From Treponema sp. (lineage in GTDB: Bacteria; Spirochaetota; Spirochaetia; Treponematales; Breznakiellaceae), in the NCBI GenBank assembly GCA_009786675.1, contig WQRP01000002.1, forward strand, positions 4,265-24,399: a stretch of DNA of 20,135 bases, read 5' to 3'. Made by a program: the position numbers and the translations under genes. Numbering within the stretch: position 1 is the first letter of the stretch; each line of letters begins with the position of its first letter. Below the pieces are notes generated by a model that saw only the letters and a list, made by a program, of their open reading frames with translations, had not been told where the DNA came from and did not search any database. This document shows, in pieces, positions 1-7,038 of the stretch.

Positions 1-141
1 GTTCACGTCATAGTCGGCCCACCAGTTCCCCATGACAATATCCGCGCCCCTTAGATCGTTCCGACCCCCGGCCCACGCGGGAAACGCCATAACCAGCATC
101 AGCGGGATCACGGCAATCCCGGCCGTCCATTTACTCAGCAT
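1..141 (-). CDS. Exported protein N-terminus, probable ABC transporter sugar-binding protein (partial)
   Basis: Only the first 47 codons are in the window; the gene runs off the left edge. The ATG at 141 is preceded by a strong ribosome binding site (AAGGAGG, plus-strand 148-154) at about 6 nt. The protein opens with a Sec signal peptide: a short basic start (MLSKW), a hydrophobic core and a probable cleavage site after AWA at residue 24. The mature start GGRNDLRGADIVMGNWW resembles the first beta strand of extracellular solute-binding proteins, where a phrase like 'GNWW.DYD' follows the signal. It is therefore probably a periplasmic sugar-binding component, which fits the glycan-degrading gene transcribed divergently from it. 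The family call rests on about 20 residues. The signal peptide and start are secure; the substrate is unknown. Confidence 0.6.
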   Translation of the reverse strand, partial: MLSKWTAGIAVIPLMLVMAFPAWAGGRNDLRGADIVMGNWWADYDVN

Positions 142-166
142 CTTGTGCCTCCTTAAAACATTGGCA

Positions 167-175
167 ATTGTACCA
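167..175 (-). promoter_or_regulatory. Extended -10 promoter for the exported protein
   Basis: Read on the minus strand this is TGGTACAAT, an extended -10 (TGn plus TACAAT, 5 of 6 matches to TATAAT). It lies about 26 nt upstream of the ATG at 141, leaving room for a short leader carrying the AAGGAGG site. No good -35 box is visible, which is usual for extended -10 promoters. Confidence 0.5.
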
Positions 176-198
176 CGGATTTGCTTTTTTGGGGGAGG

Positions 199-227
199 TA
201 GACAAGGCGACGCCTCGGCAATAGTAT
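199..227 (+). promoter_or_regulatory. Candidate promoter for the hydroxyacid dehydrogenase
   Basis: TAGACA (199-204, 5 of 6 to TTGACA) is followed after exactly 17 nt by TAGTAT (222-227, 4 of 6 to TATAAT). Transcription would begin around 234-236, at or just before the ATG at 236, so the mRNA would have little or no leader. This agrees with the absence of a Shine-Dalgarno sequence there. It sits back to back with the promoter of the divergent exported protein. Confidence 0.4.
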
Positions 228-235
228 GTGCATGG

Positions 236-1189
236 ATGAGCATGAAGATACTGGTGACCCCGACCTCACTCGGGCCCGATTCCGACACCCCGGCGATGAA
301 AAAACTCCGTTCCTTTGCCGACACCCTGGTCTTCAACCCGACCGGCAAACCCCTGGCCGGGGACGAGCTTATCCCCCTTCTTGACGGCTGCGCCGGATGC
401 GTCGCCGGGGTCGACTACTTTACCGCCGGGGTAATGGAAAACGCCCCCGGGCTAAAGGTCATTTCCCGCTACGGCACCGGCGTGGACAGGGTCGATCTGG
501 CGGCGGCCAGGGCGAACGGCATAACCGTGTGCAACACCCCGGGCGCGAATTCCCAGGCGGTCGCGGACCTGACCTTCGCCCTGCTTCTGTCCCTGGTCCG
601 CAACATACCCGTCCTGGACAGGAAAACCCGGATGGGCGAATGGCCGCGATCCGGCGGAGTGGAACTGTACGGCAAGACGCTGGGGATCCTGGGGCTTGGC
701 GCGATAGGCAAGGCGGTGGCGCGGCGGGCCGGCGGGTTCTCGATGAGGGTTCTCGCCTGCGATCCCTACACGGACGCGGGATACGCCAAGGCGAACGGCA
801 TCGCCATGGTGGACTTTGACACGCTGGTTCGGGAGTCGGATTTCCTAAGCCTTCACCTGCCCTTTACCGAACGGACCAGGCACATCATCTCGGCGGACGC
901 GCTTAGGGCAATGAAAAAGGGAGCCTTCATAGTGAACACCGCCCGGGGGGGGCTTATCGACGAGGCGGCGGCATACGGGCTTCTTAGGGAAGGGCACATC
1001 GGCGGGCTAGGGATGGACGTTTATGAAACCGAGCCCCCCGGAACCTCGCCGTTCTTCGAACTGGAGAACGTCGTGGTAACCCCGCACACCGCCGCGCACA
1101 CGGTCGAGGCGACCCAGGCAATGGCGGACATGTCGGTGCAGAACCTTATCGACGTGCTTTCGGGCGGGGTCTGCGCCCACACGGTATGA
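236..1189 (+). CDS. D-isomer-specific 2-hydroxyacid dehydrogenase (phosphoglycerate dehydrogenase-like)
   Basis: A soluble NAD(P)-dependent dehydrogenase that interconverts a D-2-hydroxyacid and its 2-oxoacid. From the ATG at 236 it has 317 residues, the usual length for the short family members without an ACT domain. Visible signatures: substrate-domain phrase SRYGTGVDRVDL (78-89), nucleotide fold GLGAIG (153-158), and the catalytic Arg (NTARGG, R237), Glu (TEP, E266) and His (PHTAA, H284). The open frame extends upstream to 32, but that part overlaps the divergent gene and does not resemble the family, so it is excluded; ATG 242 is an alternative start. There is no Shine-Dalgarno sequence. 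It is followed 32 nt later by the GH88/105 gene, so it may act on a product of uronate catabolism; that role is inference and the true substrate is not readable. Confidence 0.88.
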   Translation: MSMKILVTPTSLGPDSDTPAMKKLRSFADTLVFNPTGKPLAGDELIPLLDGCAGCVAGVDYFTAGVMENAPGLKVISRYGTGVDRVDLAAARANGITVCNTPGANSQAVADLTFALLLSLVRNIPVLDRKTRMGEWPRSGGVELYGKTLGILGLGAIGKAVARRAGGFSMRVLACDPYTDAGYAKANGIAMVDFDTLVRESDFLSLHLPFTERTRHIISADALRAMKKGAFIVNTARGGLIDEAAAYGLLREGHIGGLGMDVYETEPPGTSPFFELENVVVTPHTAAHTVEATQAMADMSVQNLIDVLSGGVCAHTV

Positions 1190-1210
1190 CACTGTAACGT
1201 AAAAGGCGAC

Positions 1211-1224
1211 GGAGGTATGGTTTG
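1211..1224 (+). promoter_or_regulatory. Ribosome binding site that fixes a TTG start
   Basis: GGAGG at 1211-1215 lies 6 nt before TTG at 1222, which opens the long hydrolase frame. The nearby ATG at 1217 is only 1 nt from GGAGG and meets a stop after nine codons, so TTG is the credible start. Confidence 0.7.
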
Positions 1225-2181
1225 GCAAACGACACCAATCTGGTAAACAGGGTAAAACTTGCGCTGCTGGCGATGCAGCGGCACTCGTGGGAACAGGGAA
1301 CCGCGATGCAGGCGTTCCTGGAACAGGGGGACATGGAGATCGTCGTCCTGATGGCGAAGGAGGCGGTAAACCGCAGGCTTTCGGACGGGCGGGCCGCCAA
1401 CATCGGCGACACCGGCGCGGTGACGGATCCCTGCGCGGTGGGGGAGGCCCTGATCGCCGCCCACAAACACACCGGGGATCCCGCGCTGAAGCAGGGGCTG
1501 GACGAGCTGCTTTTCTGGTCGCTGCGGACGGCGCCGCGCAACGAGGCGGGCATCGTGTACCACATGGACGGCGCGCCGCAGATGTGGAGCGACTCGACCT
1601 TCATGCTTCCGCCCTTCCTGGCCGCCGCGGGGTACTTCGACGCGGCGCTGCTGAACCTTTACGGCTACTGGGACATTCTCTTCGACGAGGGGGCCGGGCT
1701 GATGAGCCACATGTGGGACGACGGCGCGAAAAGCTTTGTCCGCAAGGCGCACTGGGGCGGCGGCAGCGGCTGGACGCTCGCGGCCATCGCCCGCGTGCAC
1801 GACCTGCTTCCGGGGGAACGCGCCCAGGACAAGGAAAGGCTCGCCGGAATGGGCAAGACCCTGGCCGACGGGGTTCTGGCCCACATGCGGGACGACGGCC
1901 TTTTCCATGACGTGGTGGACGACCGCGAAAGCTTCGTCGAGACGAACCTTTCGCAGATGCTGGCCTACACGCTGTACCGGGCGATCCGCTCCGGCTGGCT
2001 GGACGAATCGTACCTGGAAACGGCGGAAAGACTCCACGCCGCCGCCGTGTCCAAGATCGACGCTTTCGGCCTGGTGCGGGACTGCTGCGGCGCGCCGTTC
2101 TTCGACAGGGCGGGCGTGTCGCCGGAGGGACAGGCCTTTTTCCTGCTGATGGACGCGGCTAGAAAAACATGCCGATGTTGA
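1222..2181 (+). CDS. GH88/GH105 unsaturated rhamnogalacturonyl/glucuronyl hydrolase
   Basis: Members of this (alpha/alpha)6-barrel family remove the unsaturated uronic acid from the end of oligosaccharides left by polysaccharide lyases, as in pectin (rhamnogalacturonan) breakdown. The 319-residue protein shows family landmarks: RHSWEQG near the N-terminus (20-26), WSDSTFMLPPFLA (122-134) with Asp124 at the place of the catalytic Asp of the YteR group, HWGGGSGW (177-184) in place of the usual W.RGNGW, the repeat-like segment ESFVETNLSQMLAYTLYRAI (236-255) and SPEGQAFFL (300-308). No signal peptide is visible, so it should act in the cytoplasm on imported oligosaccharides, in keeping with the divergent solute-binding protein. 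It starts at TTG with a good ribosome site. Its last 23 nt overlap the end of the convergent barrel gene. Confidence 0.85.
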   Translation: MANDTNLVNRVKLALLAMQRHSWEQGTAMQAFLEQGDMEIVVLMAKEAVNRRLSDGRAANIGDTGAVTDPCAVGEALIAAHKHTGDPALKQGLDELLFWSLRTAPRNEAGIVYHMDGAPQMWSDSTFMLPPFLAAAGYFDAALLNLYGYWDILFDEGAGLMSHMWDDGAKSFVRKAHWGGGSGWTLAAIARVHDLLPGERAQDKERLAGMGKTLADGVLAHMRDDGLFHDVVDDRESFVETNLSQMLAYTLYRAIRSGWLDESYLETAERLHAAAVSKIDAFGLVRDCCGAPFFDRAGVSPEGQAFFLLMDAARKTCRC

Positions 2182-3385
2182 AGGCGAACTGAAAGGAATT
2201 CCTGGCGACGTTGTACGCCCCGCCCAGCCCTATGCCCGGAACGGCCAGCCTGTTAAAGTAAAGCTGCAGCGTCGCGGCCGGCCCGTGGTCGAACTGGTTT
2301 CCCCACATTAAAGACCCATAGGAAAACACGCCCTGGTACGCCACGGCGACGGAAACGGTTCCTTGGGGAAACCTGAAAAGGTGCCTTTCCAAACCCAGGG
2401 AAAGCCCCGCGTAATCCCTTGCCGAATAGCTTGAGGAAAGAATGTTAATGCCGAAAACAGGCCCGGATTCAAAAAACGGCGTCGCCGACCTGGTGGAAAA
2501 AACAAAGCCGCCCCTGGCCGTCGCCCTGAACCCCGGAACAATTGTCCGGTTATATGCGACCCGTAACGATACCCTGTGGACATTGTCATTGCCGAACACA
2601 ACGGCGTAATAATATTCAAGCGACACGAAGTTTTCCGAACGCAGGTAGCCATCCCAAGCGCCGTGGCGAACCTCGATATTAGGCGAGACGGAAAACGACC
2701 GGATTCCATCCACTGGAGCGCCAACCGAGTCTTCGCTGTCGCGCACGGAAATGAAATTGTATGAAAATCTTATTCCCGGGGTCAGCCGCTCGGTAAGCGA
2801 ATATGAAAGACCGAACACCGGGCTTATCCTGATCATGTCAAAACGCCGAAGCACGGTTGCCCCAGTCTGGTCGGTATGCTCCGTGGTCGCCAAACCGAAA
2901 GGGGCCGCAAGCATCAGGCCAAAATCGCCCACCGCGTTGGGCATGGCCATGAACATGGCCATCGCGAACCATTCGTTAGAACCGTAAGCGCCAGCAAGCG
3001 CCAGCATGTTCCTTAACCCAAATGCGTTAGTGTCCGCGACGCCCCCGCCCACAAGCCAGCCCCTGGAGGAAACCGTAAAAAAGGGCATACCCAGAATCGA
3101 CCACCTTTCGCGCACGGTTACCGCCAGTATTTTGCCGTTCCCATCCTCGCTATACAGGATTTCCACCGCCAGCGGCTCAAGAACGCCCAAATTCCCAACT
3201 ATGGCGTGGACCTCGTTGGTATCGACGTCGCTCGCCTCAAGCCCGATAAACCTTTGCAGCGGCGTTTCTATTACGCGGGGCTGCGTCCTTCTTAGACCCA
3301 CCACGTAGACGCCGGTGATTTGCCCCGCGAATATGGGCGCCGCCGCCGCGCAAAGTACGACCGCCAGGCACAGCCGGCGTCTCAT
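2159..3385 (-). CDS. Small Omp85/BamA-like outer-membrane barrel with one POTRA domain
   Basis: From ATG 3385 the protein has 408 residues. It begins with MRRRL and a hydrophobic signal peptide ending PIFA/GQ. Next comes one region of about 70 residues that reads like a POTRA domain (ITGVYVVGLRRTQPRVIETP ... GKILAVTVRERW). The rest is alternating aromatic and polar beta strands, ending NIGMFF with a terminal Phe, the usual signal for barrel insertion. Full BamA has several POTRA domains and about 800 residues, so this is a reduced member; a plain outer-membrane protein is the alternative. An in-frame GTG at 3397 would add four residues; ATG 3385 is preferred because GGGG lies about 6 nt before it and the signal peptide is cleaner. 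It lies 72 nt downstream of manC with its own promoter. The coding sequence looks less GC-rich than its neighbours. Confidence 0.75.
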   Translation of the reverse strand: MRRRLCLAVVLCAAAAPIFAGQITGVYVVGLRRTQPRVIETPLQRFIGLEASDVDTNEVHAIVGNLGVLEPLAVEILYSEDGNGKILAVTVRERWSILGMPFFTVSSRGWLVGGGVADTNAFGLRNMLALAGAYGSNEWFAMAMFMAMPNAVGDFGLMLAAPFGLATTEHTDQTGATVLRRFDMIRISPVFGLSYSLTERLTPGIRFSYNFISVRDSEDSVGAPVDGIRSFSVSPNIEVRHGAWDGYLRSENFVSLEYYYAVVFGNDNVHRVSLRVAYNRTIVPGFRATARGGFVFSTRSATPFFESGPVFGINILSSSYSARDYAGLSLGLERHLFRFPQGTVSVAVAYQGVFSYGSLMWGNQFDHGPAATLQLYFNRLAVPGIGLGGAYNVARNSFQFAFNIGMFF

Positions 3386-3407
3386 TCCTTTCCCCACATT
3401 TGTTGTT

Positions 3408-3437
3408 ATTATGGTTTTTTACGGCGGAAAGCGTCAA
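3408..3437 (-). promoter_or_regulatory. Sigma-70-type promoter for the Omp85-like gene
   Basis: On the minus strand TTGACG (3437-3432, 5 of 6) and CATAAT (3413-3408, 5 of 6) are 18 nt apart. The predicted start of transcription is near 3401, about 16 nt before the ATG at 3385. This is one of the best promoter matches in the window and suggests that the barrel gene is transcribed apart from manC. Confidence 0.6.
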
Positions 3438-3457
3438 GCGGTATTTTCGAAAGGGGG

Positions 3458-4561
3458 TTACAGAAGTTCCGCCCTGCCGGCTTCCTTAATCCGTTCCACA
3501 ACCTCGCGCACCTTTTGCGTCTGGCCCTTCCGGGTTACAAGCGCCGTGGCGGGGCCGCCGTTCCTGCCCGAGCGAATCACCACGATAAGATCCTCGACCC
3601 CCGCCAGGGCGACGGGAATGTCGGAATCCACGTAACAAGAATCCCCCGAGGCGCTGAATACCTGCGATCTATTTTTTTCGCAGATTTTGACATATTCCTC
3701 CCAGTTGCCGATGTCGATCCAGTCAAAATTGGCGCGAACCATAACGGTGTCTGGGCATTTTTCCGTGATGGCGTAGTCGAAGGATATGCTTTTCGTTTTG
3801 CGGTAGGCGGCGTCCAAGCCGGGCCACGACTCCAACACCCGCACTCCGTTGGAAACGCTAAAGGCATCGAGACCGGGAGCCTTTAGTTTCGCGAAGGGCC
3901 GGATAACGTCCGGCGCAAGATCGCGGAACCGCTCCGCCATGGATCCCACGGAAAAAGCGAACATTCCGGAGTTCCAGAAAAACCGTTTGCTGGCGGCGTA
4001 TTTTTTCGCGGTCTGCGGATCGGGTTTTTCATGAAAGGCGGTTACCCTGTTCACGCCGTCCACGGCCTTGCCGGTTTCTATGTAACCGTAGCCCGTCTCG
4101 GGGCGGCCGGGCGGAATCCCAAACACGACAAGCTTTCCCTCCGCGGCGGCAGAGGCGGCCAGCGTCGCGTCGGCCTTAAAAACCTCCGGCGGTTTTATTA
4201 TGTGGTCGCTTGTAAGGACAAGCATGTTCCTTTCGCCGCCGCTTAAAAGCGAATAGGAAACGGCGCAGGCCACGGCCGGGGCGGTGTTTTTGGCGGCGGG
4301 CTCGCCGATGACAACCAGACGCTTCTTTTTGCCGGCGCTTAACCCGGCGGTATCGGCGATTACGTGGGGGATGTGGGACTTTCCCGCTATGACAATAACC
4401 TTGCCATTATTTTTGGTAAGCGCAAGGGCTCGCTCCACCGCCATGGAAAAAAAACTCGTCTTTCCGGAGGCGGGCAAAAACTGTTTCGGCAGACGGGAGC
4501 TGCTTGCCGGCCAGAGCCTAGTGCCGGAGCCGCCCGCCATAATAAGACAATCGTCGAACAT
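3458..4561 (-). CDS. manC: Mannose-1-phosphate guanylyltransferase (GDP-mannose pyrophosphorylase)
   Basis: Makes GDP-mannose from mannose-1-phosphate and GTP in the cytoplasm, supplying mannose, fucose or rhamnose units for surface glycans. The 367-residue protein carries the full nucleotidyltransferase set: GGSGTRLWP (10-18), LPKQF with Lys26, EPAAKNTAPA (87-96), TSDHII (117-122), GYGYIETG (157-164), FHEKPD (176-181), WNSGMF (196-201) and DWIDIGNWEE (280-289). The length matches the single-domain form without a phosphomannose-isomerase tail. ATG 4561 has AGGGGGA about 5 nt upstream. It follows the BFN-UVR gene by 17 nt and the polyprenyl synthase lies further upstream, so the three look co-transcribed and share an envelope-precursor theme. 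Confidence 0.95.
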   Translation of the reverse strand: MFDDCLIMAGGSGTRLWPASSSRLPKQFLPASGKTSFFSMAVERALALTKNNGKVIVIAGKSHIPHVIADTAGLSAGKKKRLVVIGEPAAKNTAPAVACAVSYSLLSGGERNMLVLTSDHIIKPPEVFKADATLAASAAAEGKLVVFGIPPGRPETGYGYIETGKAVDGVNRVTAFHEKPDPQTAKKYAASKRFFWNSGMFAFSVGSMAERFRDLAPDVIRPFAKLKAPGLDAFSVSNGVRVLESWPGLDAAYRKTKSISFDYAITEKCPDTVMVRANFDWIDIGNWEEYVKICEKNRSQVFSASGDSCYVDSDIPVALAGVEDLIVVIRSGRNGGPATALVTRKGQTQKVREVVERIKEAGRAELL

Positions 4562-4578
4562 AATTTCCCCCTGTCAAG

Positions 4579-5160
4579 TCAATCGCCGTCCATGGCTTTT
4601 ATCACGTCCCTGATTTTGGCGGCCTGTTCGTACTCCTCCTTTTCCACCGCGTCCGCAAGCTGCTCGACAAGCCGCTGGCGGTGCCTTTCCTCCAGGGGAT
4701 GTTTTCCGCCGCCGGAAAAATCCCCGTCCTGCAGCGCCTCGATAAAGAAATCCACGGGGATCCCGGCCAGGCTGATTACCTCGCCGGAAATAAGGACCGG
4801 GCATTTCCGCCGCGCCGCCAGGCACAGGGCGTCGGAGGGGCGGCAGTCCAGGTGCAGCGGAGCCCGCCGATCCCCGTCGATAACAAGCCGCGCGTAAAAG
4901 ACGTTCTCCTTTAGCCCGTGGATTTCCACCCTGTCTAGAACAAGATCCTGGCTTTCGAGCAGGTTTAGCAGGAGGTCATGGGTAAGGGGGCGGGGAAGGC
5001 GCCTATCCTCCATGCCGGCGAGCATGGACTGGGCTTCCAGTTGGCCGATAAAAATCGGCACGGCTATGTTTTTTTGCAGGGTACGCAACAGGACGGCATT
5101 GCCCTCGCCGGTTTGCACGACGGTCCATATCTCCGCATGAAGCATTTTTTGCATTTCCAT
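4579..5160 (-). CDS. Bifunctional nuclease (BFN, DUF151) domain protein with C-terminal UVR motif
   Basis: The N-terminal BFN domain (about 8-125) shows the family phrases VPIFIGQLEAQSM (34-46), RPLTHDLLLNLL (57-68) and DCRPSDALCLA (105-115). A UVR (UvrB/UvrC-type helical) motif follows at about 158-191: LEERHRQRLVEQLADAVEKE and then EYEQAAKIRD. BFN proteins have been described as nucleases acting on DNA and RNA; the UVR helix usually mediates protein contacts. The 193-residue architecture is a common housekeeping one, and its real cellular role is poorly known. Two starts are possible: ATG 5160, with GCGAGG only about 1 nt upstream, or ATG 5154 (residue 3), which has a better spacing of about 7 nt. 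It sits between the polyprenyl synthase (18 nt) and manC (17 nt) in one operon. Confidence 0.88.
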   Translation of the reverse strand: MEMQKMLHAEIWTVVQTGEGNAVLLRTLQKNIAVPIFIGQLEAQSMLAGMEDRRLPRPLTHDLLLNLLESQDLVLDRVEIHGLKENVFYARLVIDGDRRAPLHLDCRPSDALCLAARRKCPVLISGEVISLAGIPVDFFIEALQDGDFSGGGKHPLEERHRQRLVEQLADAVEKEEYEQAAKIRDVIKAMDGD

Positions 5161-5178
5161 ACCTCGCCTTTCCCCACC

Positions 5179-6315
5179 TTAGCCGATGGAATCGGCCAGT
5201 CCCGCAAGAAGCTCGCGGCTTTCGGCGGTCCAGGGAATCGAGGGCTTGGATATGGTAAAAATCTCGCGGGCCTCGTATATGAAGGCTTTCGCGCGAGCCT
5301 CGGCCTCGGCAAGAACCCCGGATGACGCAAGCGCCTCGATAAGCTCCTCCACTTCCGGCGCGGAAACTCCGCCGGCGCGGGCCTCGCTGAAACAACGGTT
5401 GACCATCTCTTTTTTCTCGGGCCAGCGGTGCAGGAAAAGCAGAATGGGCAGGCTTTTTTTCCCCTCGACAATATCGTCGCCCCGTTTTTTCCCGGCTATG
5501 CCGACGCTGACGTTCTTAACGTCGTCAAGGATTTGGAAGCCAACCCCCAGTTTTTCCGCGGCGCTGCCCATCCTTCCCGCCACAAGCAGCCCGGCGTTTC
5601 CGATGGCGTCGGACGCGATGTCGGACGCGAGAACCCCCAGTTCCGCGGCGAAGCGGGCAAGGCAGCCCGTTTTAAGGCCGCACATCTTGTAGTACTCGTC
5701 AACGGACGGAATCGCGTCGGCGCTCCGGTGCCAGTGGATGTCCATGGCCTGTCCCAAATGGACCTTCCGCATGAACCCGGCCCAAAGCTCGTATACCTCC
5801 GCCTTGGCCAGCTCGACCGCCGATTCGGAAAGCCCCTCCTTTGACCCAAGCCCCGCCGCCCAGGAATTGATGCAGGCCGGCGCCAGGAAGTACAGGAAAC
5901 TGCCGGAGTTGATTGCCACGTCAACGCCGTGAATCAGGTGCACCGCAGGCTTGCCCCGGCGCTCGTCGGAGTTGTCCTCTATGTCGTCATGGATAAGCGT
6001 GGCGTTGTGGGAAAATTCCACCAAAGGGACAAGCGGCAGGGCCGTGTCCCCTCCGCCAAGCGCCTCGCAGACCAGAACCATAAGCAGGGGACGCCAGCGC
6101 TTGCCCCCCCTGGACACAAGGTCCCTGCCCGGCGCGGTAAGGGCGTGCAACAGCGCCGGGTCGATGTCGGAAAGGCCGGGGAACACCTCCTGCCGCCAGA
6201 AAGAGTCGGCCTTGACCGCGTCCGCGCTTTCCCTCTTTGCCTCGGCCTTTCCGGGCAACCAACGGTCTATCACCGCCTCGATGTTTTTCAGTCTTAGGGT
6301 ATACTGCTCGTCCAT
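5179..6315 (-). CDS. Polyprenyl diphosphate synthase (trans-isoprenyl synthetase family)
   Basis: A cytoplasmic prenyltransferase that extends allylic diphosphates with isopentenyl diphosphate, for quinone side chains or other isoprenoids. Numbering from ATG 6315 (378 residues): GGKRWRPLL (70-78), first Asp-rich motif HDDIED (109-114), KTG (215-217), second Asp-rich region QILDDVKN (261-268) and GDDIVEGKKSLPI (279-291). The second motif reads DDxxN rather than DDxxD, so metal binding or chain length may differ. ATG 6333 would add six residues; 6315 is preferred because MDEQYTL gives a natural start and a promoter (TTGTAA-17-TATACT) would begin transcription right at 6315. Neither start has a Shine-Dalgarno sequence. 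It is first in the operon with BFN-UVR and manC and divergent from rlmE. Confidence 0.88.
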   Translation of the reverse strand: MDEQYTLRLKNIEAVIDRWLPGKAEAKRESADAVKADSFWRQEVFPGLSDIDPALLHALTAPGRDLVSRGGKRWRPLLMVLVCEALGGGDTALPLVPLVEFSHNATLIHDDIEDNSDERRGKPAVHLIHGVDVAINSGSFLYFLAPACINSWAAGLGSKEGLSESAVELAKAEVYELWAGFMRKVHLGQAMDIHWHRSADAIPSVDEYYKMCGLKTGCLARFAAELGVLASDIASDAIGNAGLLVAGRMGSAAEKLGVGFQILDDVKNVSVGIAGKKRGDDIVEGKKSLPILLFLHRWPEKKEMVNRCFSEARAGGVSAPEVEELIEALASSGVLAEAEARAKAFIYEAREIFTISKPSIPWTAESRELLAGLADSIG

Positions 6316-6321
6316 TGGTAC

Positions 6322-6350
6322 AGTATATTTCATATAATGGCGGATTACAA
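6322..6350 (-). promoter_or_regulatory. Promoter for the polyprenyl synthase operon
   Basis: On the minus strand TTGTAA (6350-6345, 4 of 6) and TATACT (6327-6322, 5 of 6) are separated by 17 nt. Counting 7 nt from the -10 puts the transcription start at 6315, the A of an in-frame ATG. The -35 box lies inside the first codons of the divergent rlmE gene. Confidence 0.5.
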
Positions 6351-6951
6351 GAAACCGGATCCCTGGCAGATTAGGGCACGGAAGGAAGGATACCCCGCGC
6401 GCTCGGTTTACAAGCTGCAGGAACTGGACGACAAGTTCGGCCTTCTAAGATCCGCGCGTCCCCTTAGGGTTCTGGATCTGGGGGCCGCCCCGGGAAGCTG
6501 GAGCCTTTACGTCCTGCGAAAGCTTTCGGGCAGGGGCGCGTCCCTGGTTGCGGCGGACCTTTCCCCCCTTTCGCGCGGGTTTGGCGGCGGGCTGTTCGAC
6601 GGGGAAAACTTCCGCTTCGTGCAGGGCGACATTACCGATCCGGCCATCCGCGATTCCATTTTATCGCACGGTCCCTACGGCCTGATCGTCAGCGACGCGG
6701 CCCCGGCGACAATGGGCAACCGCTTCGTCGATACGTGCAGATCCCTGGAGCTTGCCGAGGAGGTTGTCGCCTACGCCGAAAACGCCCTCGCGGACGGCGG
6801 CAACCTGGTCGTCAAGGTGTTCCAGGGGGGCGACACGTCGGAACTGCTTAGACGCCTGCGTGCCCTGTTCAAAACCGCGAAAAGCCACAAGCCGCGGGCC
6901 TGCCGAAGCGAGTCCTTCGAGACGTACTACCTTGGGTTGGGGAAATCCTAG
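6337..6951 (+). CDS. rlmE: 23S rRNA (uridine-2'-O-)-methyltransferase RlmE (FtsJ/RrmJ)
   Basis: Methylates the ribose of the A-loop uridine of 23S rRNA (U2552 in E. coli numbering) at a late stage of 50S assembly, using S-adenosylmethionine. The 204-residue length is typical. Motif I is DLGAAPGSWS (47-56), and the family K-D-K-E tetrad is visible as Lys26 (SVYKLQEL), Asp120 (VSDAAP), Lys160 (VVKVFQG) and Glu195 (ESFETYY). The ATG at 6337 has no Shine-Dalgarno sequence; TATATT at 6324-6329 lies 7 nt before it, so a leaderless message is possible. It is divergent from the polyprenyl synthase, with only 21 nt between the two preferred start codons (3 nt if the synthase starts at 6333). PgsA follows 87 nt downstream. 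Confidence 0.93.
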   Translation: MADYKKPDPWQIRARKEGYPARSVYKLQELDDKFGLLRSARPLRVLDLGAAPGSWSLYVLRKLSGRGASLVAADLSPLSRGFGGGLFDGENFRFVQGDITDPAIRDSILSHGPYGLIVSDAAPATMGNRFVDTCRSLELAEEVVAYAENALADGGNLVVKVFQGGDTSELLRRLRALFKTAKSHKPRACRSESFETYYLGLGKS

Positions 6952-6994
6952 CCCGTGTCGAAAAAGAGGGGGGATCCTGTAGCTTTGAAGCCGG

Positions 6995-7020
6995 AGCCGC
7001 GCGATTGACTTTTCGCGGCT
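6995..7020. other. Hairpin between rlmE and pgsA
   Basis: AGCCGCG (6995-7001) and CGCGGCT (7014-7020) form a perfect 7-bp stem with a 12-nt loop. The plus strand continues TATGTTT with no T run, so it is at best a weak terminator for rlmE. The loop carries the TTGACT proposed as the -35 box of pgsA. Confidence 0.4.
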
Positions 7021-7033
7021 TATGTTTCAAAAT
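7005..7033 (+). promoter_or_regulatory. Candidate promoter for pgsA
   Basis: TTGACT (7005-7010, 5 of 6) is followed after 17 nt by CAAAAT (7028-7033, 4 of 6). Transcription would start at about 7039-7040, on the ATG itself, and there is no Shine-Dalgarno sequence before that ATG. The -35 box lies in the loop of the 6995-7020 hairpin. Confidence 0.45.
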
Positions 7034-7038
7034 AACCC

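Noticed and set aside
1021..2037. A 338-codon minus-strand open frame over the hydroxyacid dehydrogenase end and the GH88/105 gene
   Set aside because: No recognisable domain; it lies opposite two genes with clear catalytic motifs and has the composition of a GC-rich shadow frame.
6995..7020. Hairpin after rlmE as an intrinsic terminator
   Set aside because: The stem is only 7 bp with a 12-nt loop, and the following TATGTTT has no T run; it also overlaps the likely pgsA promoter.
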